A DNA stretch of 7,834 bases from Bacteroidales bacterium. Lineage in GTDB: Bacteria > Bacteroidota > Bacteroidia > Bacteroidales > VadinHA17. The stretch spans positions 1 to 7,834 of the forward strand of contig DOZA01000328.1 of the NCBI GenBank assembly GCA_003518245.1, given 5' to 3'. A model generated the notes under the pieces. It did not search any database, was not told the origin of the DNA, and was given only the letters and a program-made list of their open reading frames with translations. A program made the translations under genes and the position numbers. Positions 5,458 to 7,834 of this stretch are shown here, in pieces (the stretch's first letter is position 1; each line of letters starts with the position of its first letter).

Positions 5458-5799
5458 TTAGTCTTTGTTAAGGAGAGAATCAATATTATCGATATAGTCA
5501 AGGCTATCGTCAAGATAGAATGCTATTTCGGGTATTATCCTCAGCTGGTTGCGTATCTTGATTGCCAGCTCATTACGTATCCTTGGGGTATGGTCAGTAA
5601 TACTACCCAGGATATGATCGCTATTATCAGATGGGAATATACTCAGATATATTTTTGCCAGAGCCAGGTCAGGGCTCACCCTTACTGTTGTTACGGTTAT
5701 CATTTTACCCCTTGCCAGTTCCGGTGTCTTCTGCCTTAATATCTCAGCCAGCTCTCTCTGTAATAATCTCGATACTTTCTTTTGCCGCGTTGATTCCAT
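5458..5799 (-). CDS. rbfA: Ribosome-binding factor A
   Basis: This 113-aa protein fits RbfA, the single-domain KH-like factor that binds the 30S subunit late in assembly and is needed for 16S rRNA 5'-end maturation and cold growth. It starts with the typical ESTRQKKVSRLLQRELAEIL helix. The core strand-helix elements follow: MITVTTVRVSPDLALAKIYLSIF (33-55), then the IRNELAIKIRNQLRIIPEIAFYLDDSLDY region (75-103), matching the family pattern 'iR..la..l.lr..Pel.F..D.s'. Length is normal. The ATG at 5799 (MESTRQ) fits the family N-terminus; an ATG two codons upstream at 5805 is possible. It is the first gene of the minus-strand operon and lies just downstream of a Bacteroidetes-type promoter, leaving a very short leader. 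Confidence 0.93.
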   Translation of the reverse strand: MESTRQKKVSRLLQRELAEILRQKTPELARGKMITVTTVRVSPDLALAKIYLSIFPSDNSDHILGSITDHTPRIRNELAIKIRNQLRIIPEIAFYLDDSLDYIDNIDSLLNKD

Positions 5800-5816
5800 A
5801 AGCATGCTGATTTTTG

Positions 5817-5847
5817 CAAAGATAGTAAAAGCTAAAATGGCCCCGAA
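5817..5847 (-). promoter_or_regulatory. Promoter of the rbfA operon (Bacteroidetes type)
   Basis: On the minus strand, TATCTTTG (5824-5817) matches the TAnnTTTG -7 element. TTCG (5847-5844) sits 19 bp upstream as a one-mismatch version of the -33 TTTG. Predicted transcription starts near 5810, giving a leader of only about 10 nt before the ATG at 5799. Confidence 0.55.
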
Positions 5848-5854
5848 TCTTATA

Positions 5855-5885
5855 TTGGTTATTTATCAAAAATAAAGTAGGTTTG
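5855..5885 (+). promoter_or_regulatory. Promoter of trpS (Bacteroidetes type)
   Basis: TTGG (5855-5858) is followed after 19 bp by TAGGTTTG (5878-5885), a perfect TAnnTTTG -7 element. Transcription is expected to begin near 5890, about 18 nt before the trpS ATG. The leader is too short for a T-box or leader-peptide attenuator. The promoter interleaves with the start of the divergent rbfA promoter, whose -33 element is 8 bp away. Confidence 0.65.
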
Positions 5886-5907
5886 CGATGAAATATAAAT
5901 ATACGAT

Positions 5908-6897
5908 ATGGATACGGTAGTAAGCGGCATAAGGTCAACAGGCAACCTGCACCTGGGTAATTATTTCGGCATGGTACGTAATGCTGTAAAGATGCAATAT
6001 GAGAATAAATGTTATTTCTTTATTGCGGATTATCACTCACTTACCACCCATCCCAATCCTGTCGACCTGCATATGAATATCAAGCAGGTGATGGCCGAAT
6101 ACCTTGCCTGTGGCATTGATCCGGATATAGCAACTCTTTTTATACAGAGTGATGTTCCGGAGGTATGCGAGTTATACCTGCTTCTTAATATGAATGCCTA
6201 TATTGGTGAACTTGAGCGCACTACTTCATTCAAGGAAAAGGTAAGAAAGCAGCCTGAGAATGTAAATGCTGGCTTGTTAACCTATCCTGTTCTTATGGCA
6301 GCTGATATTATTATTCACAGGGCCAACAAGGTGCCTGTGGGTAAGGACCAGGAGCAGCACCTGGAGATGACCAGGAAATTTGCCCGTCGTTTCAATACCA
6401 TGCATAAAGTGAATTATTTCCCTGAGCCTGAGGCCTATAATTTTGGTGAAGAGCTGATAAAAATACCCGGCCTTGATGGTAGCGGTAAGATGGGTAAGAG
6501 TGAGGGCAACGGTATCTTCCTTGTTGATGAGCCAAAGACCATAAGAAAAAAAGTTATGAGGGCTGTCACCGATACAGGGCCGGAGAAACAGGGACAGGAA
6601 CCATCGGAGCCGGTAAAAAACCTTTTTACACTTATGGAAGTGATGTCTGATCCGGGAACAGTTGAATATTTCAGGGAAAAGCATGCATCATGTGAGATAC
6701 GCTATGGTGATATGAAGAAGCAGCTTGCAGAGGATATGATCAATTTTACCACTCCCATACGGGAAAGGATAAATGAAATAATGTCAGATAATAACTATCT
6801 GTCAAAAGTGGTCAGGGAAGGAGCTGAGAAGGCTAGGGAGAGTGCAGGGAAGACGATGAGGGATGTTAGGGAGATTATTGGATATAGGAGCTTTTAG
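5908..6897 (+). CDS. trpS: Tryptophanyl-tRNA synthetase
   Basis: This 329-aa class I aminoacyl-tRNA synthetase attaches tryptophan to tRNA-Trp, using ATP, in the cytoplasm. The HIGH-type motif is HLGN within STGNLHLGNYFG (10-21). The KMSKS-type motif is KMGKS within LDGSGKMGKSEGN (189-201), the variant common in bacterial TrpRS. Between them lie FFIADYHSLT (37-46), LTYPVLMAADIII (124-136, with the Asp that recognises the indole) and VPVGKDQEQHLE (142-153, the conserved GxDQ element). Length matches the ~325-340 aa family norm. The start is fixed by the conserved 'vvSGIRpTG' N-terminus a few residues in, and by the promoter 23 bp upstream. It is transcribed divergently from the rbfA operon and appears to be monocistronic, with hairpin terminators ~100-200 bp downstream. 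Confidence 0.97.
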   Translation: MDTVVSGIRSTGNLHLGNYFGMVRNAVKMQYENKCYFFIADYHSLTTHPNPVDLHMNIKQVMAEYLACGIDPDIATLFIQSDVPEVCELYLLLNMNAYIGELERTTSFKEKVRKQPENVNAGLLTYPVLMAADIIIHRANKVPVGKDQEQHLEMTRKFARRFNTMHKVNYFPEPEAYNFGEELIKIPGLDGSGKMGKSEGNGIFLVDEPKTIRKKVMRAVTDTGPEKQGQEPSEPVKNLFTLMEVMSDPGTVEYFREKHASCEIRYGDMKKQLAEDMINFTTPIRERINEIMSDNNYLSKVVREGAEKARESAGKTMRDVREIIGYRSF

Positions 6898-6990
6898 TGG
6901 GTTTATGAAGGTCAGATATAAGATTACAGATTCACGACTCTTTATCGTTTTTCATCCGGTGATTATGAGAAATAGCTTATTAAAAGTAAA

Positions 6991-7017
6991 AGCCAGGTCC
7001 ACTGTGTGTCCCTGGCT
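6991..7017. terminator. Hairpin terminator (probably bidirectional)
   Basis: AGCCAGG (6991-6997) pairs perfectly with CCTGGCT (7011-7017) around a 13-nt loop. On the minus strand the stem is followed at once by TTTTACTTTTA. On the plus strand the T-rich tract (TTTCTTTTC at 7022-7030) comes after a 4-nt gap. It lies ~95 bp after the trpS stop, so it can end trpS transcripts and also stop leftward transcription from the cyanophycinase side. Confidence 0.55.
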
Positions 7018-7063
7018 GCCCTTTCTTTTCGAGGTATATATTGGAGATTGCCTGTATACAAAA

Positions 7064-7103
7064 AAAGAAGCAAATAGTGTGCCAAAACTCTATTTGCTTC
7101 TTT
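7064..7103. terminator. Strong hairpin terminator, best oriented for the minus strand
   Basis: A perfect 14-bp stem (7064-7077 with 7090-7103, core GAAGCAAATAG / CTATTTGCTTC) encloses a 12-nt loop. Read leftward, the stem ends in a run of seven T (complement of 7060-7066). Read rightward, the run is only TTT before GAAAAA. It is therefore best as the terminator of leftward transcription from the peptidase gene at 7472, with weaker activity for trpS. Confidence 0.75.
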
Positions 7104-7147
7104 GAAAAATATTATCCCTATCTTCTGGTATTCTGTTTTATTTGAAA

Positions 7148-7263
7148 GAAAGGCGGTCGCAAACCCTAACAACCAGACTGTCGAATGGAAATGAAAATGG
7201 AAATGAAAATGAATCCATGTAGAATAAACCTAACTCTTTGTAAAGAACCATTAACCGCCTTTC
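7148..7263. repeat. 10-bp inverted repeat GAAAGGCGGT / ACCGCCTTTC bounding 116 bp
   Basis: GAAAGGCGGT at 7148-7157 is perfectly complementary to ACCGCCTTTC at 7254-7263, with 96 bp between the arms. It could close a long-range stem in an RNA or mark the ends of a very small mobile remnant. I see no target-site duplication outside the arms. Confidence 0.35.
7185..7214. repeat. 12-bp tandem repeat, about 2.5 copies
   Basis: ATGGAAATGAAA is present twice in a row (7185-7196 and 7197-7208), followed by a partial ATGAAT. It lies between the arms of the inverted repeat at 7148-7263. Short tandem repeats like this are prone to slippage. Confidence 0.7.
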
Positions 7264-7471
7264 GTCTTCTTTCCAAAAAGATAACCAGGTTACCCGGCAT
7301 CTTTTTTATAGTTTTCAGGTTATTGTTTTTTGCTGATATAAAAGTATTTATATCTTACTTTCGGGGCAAGCAAATGCAGTGATGTTGCTCATAGCCAATG
7401 ATAATTTGCATCATAGTAAAATGGTGATAAAGATCACTTTTCAGATATGGATATGGAAAATAATCCGGGCA

Positions 7472-7834
7472 CTACTGTTTAGCTGCTACTGTTACTGAGT
7501 CTGGTTCAACAAAAATGTCCCGGTTGTTGCCTCCTGACCATTTTGTTACTTCGCGTTTATATACATCATACCTGTCACCTGCCCTCAGCAGGAAAAATTT
7601 TCCACCATTGGCAAGAGGTGATACGTTATTATCAGCTTCAGGCCACAGGTTATAATCATATATGGCAACGAAGCTTTTACCCACTACTTCAAACTCATCA
7701 CCCGAAACGATTATAGCGGTATTTTCATCCAGTCCTATACCCAGCAGTTGAGGGTGTGCTTTTATTACCTCAACCAGGTCATGCTGCCGGTTGCGTACCA
7801 GCAGGTGCTGATCGATAGCCGAAGATGTTAGATA
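7472..7834 (-). CDS. Cyanophycinase-like serine peptidase (family S51), C-terminal part
   Basis: This is the last 120 codons of a gene that enters from the right edge. The frame is open to the window boundary; the internal GTG at 7684 is not a real start. Recognisable motifs are SSAIDQHLLVRNRQHDL, the family 'DQHf..RgR..RL' segment with a catalytic His, and ELLGIGLDENTA-like LLGIGLDENTA, 'GIGIDEdTA' in the family, with a catalytic Glu 27 residues after the His. The same His-Glu spacing is found in the Synechocystis enzyme (H174/E201, as I recall); the nucleophilic Ser of the GGTSAGA motif must lie outside the window. The end (SPLANGGKFFLLRAGDRYDV...) matches the C-terminal beta elements. Cyanophycinases cleave beta-Asp-Arg dipeptides from the storage polymer cyanophycin; Bacteroidetes homologues are mostly uncharacterised and could act on other isoaspartyl peptides. 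No cyanophycin synthetase is visible in the window. Confidence 0.85.
   Translation of the reverse strand, partial: YLTSSAIDQHLLVRNRQHDLVEVIKAHPQLLGIGLDENTAIIVSGDEFEVVGKSFVAIYDYNLWPEADNNVSPLANGGKFFLLRAGDRYDVYKREVTKWSGGNNRDIFVEPDSVTVAAKQ

Larger units (their letters stand above)
7104..7471. other. Gene-free intergenic region
   Basis: Between the terminator hairpin and the cyanophycinase-like gene I see no convincing coding sequence. A 65-codon frame on the plus strand at 7185-7382 begins inside a tandem repeat (MEMKMEMKM...) and has no recognisable domain, so I do not call it. The region contains a 10-bp inverted repeat, a 12-bp tandem repeat and AT-rich stretches. It may be the long 3' untranslated part of the leftward peptidase transcript, which would run to the terminator near 7064. 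Confidence 0.5.

Noticed and set aside
5886..5907. T-box or Trp attenuator in front of trpS
   Set aside because: The leader predicted from the promoter is only about 18 nt, too short for either.
5744..5938. 64-codon minus-strand frame across the rbfA-trpS gap
   Set aside because: It overlaps the two promoters and both gene starts, and its composition is not protein-like.
7148..7263. Insertion sequence with 10-bp terminal inverted repeats
   Set aside because: Only 116 bp long, no transposase and no target duplication. Kept only as an inverted repeat.
7185..7382. 65-codon plus-strand frame with a hydrophobic middle
   Set aside because: It starts inside a 12-bp tandem repeat and lacks a good promoter or known domain. 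The hydrophobicity is what AT-rich DNA gives by chance, though a small membrane peptide cannot be fully excluded.
7370..7409. GCAAAT / ATTTGC inverted repeat
   Set aside because: Six bp separated by 28 bp in AT-rich DNA is expected by chance.

Overview
The window looks like a chromosomal segment of a Bacteroidetes (Bacteroidales/Marinilabiliales-like) bacterium. Three things point there. The promoters in front of rbfA and trpS match the TTG / TAnnTTTG form typical of that phylum. The gene content is characteristic: a DUF4296 lipoprotein beside a LolC/E-type permease and rbfA, and a 'CPLNWGxGHATR' glycosyltransferase. Most starts also lack a Shine-Dalgarno sequence. Base composition is AT-rich apart from one sharply GC-rich patch.

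Layout from left to right. Positions 1-837 (minus strand) hold a glycosyltransferase gene whose N-terminal half is intact. Its reading frame runs into a GC-rich, hairpin-dense repeat (about 55-255) after the conserved 'YIGPLSR' motif. A possible continuation of the gene can be read at the extreme left edge, so it may be split by an inserted non-coding repeat rather than simply cut off. Positions 838-1019 are a divergent intergenic region with two short dyads. At 1020-1442 (plus) is a hemerythrin-like protein that keeps one complete iron site but has lost both histidines of the other.

From 5799 down to 1445 (minus) runs a tight five-gene operon: rbfA, a SAM-dependent methyltransferase, a LolC/E-type permease, a DUF4296 lipoprotein and a TrzA/SsnA-like amidohydrolase. 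Its last gene ends 2 bp from the stop codon of the convergent hemerythrin gene. A 108-bp gap carries two back-to-back promoters that separate this operon from trpS (5908-6897, plus). A gene-free stretch of about 570 bp follows, with two strong hairpin terminators, a small tandem repeat and a 10-bp inverted repeat. The window ends inside a cyanophycinase-like (S51 family) peptidase gene on the minus strand (7472-7834).

Most of the window is housekeeping: ribosome maturation, tryptophan charging and envelope lipoprotein traffic. The parts that deserve a second look are the repeat that interrupts the glycosyltransferase, including two hairpins with different stems and a shared loop, and the half-site hemerythrin. 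I saw no CRISPR array, no rRNA or tRNA gene, no transposase gene, and nothing that clearly forms a new multi-gene system.
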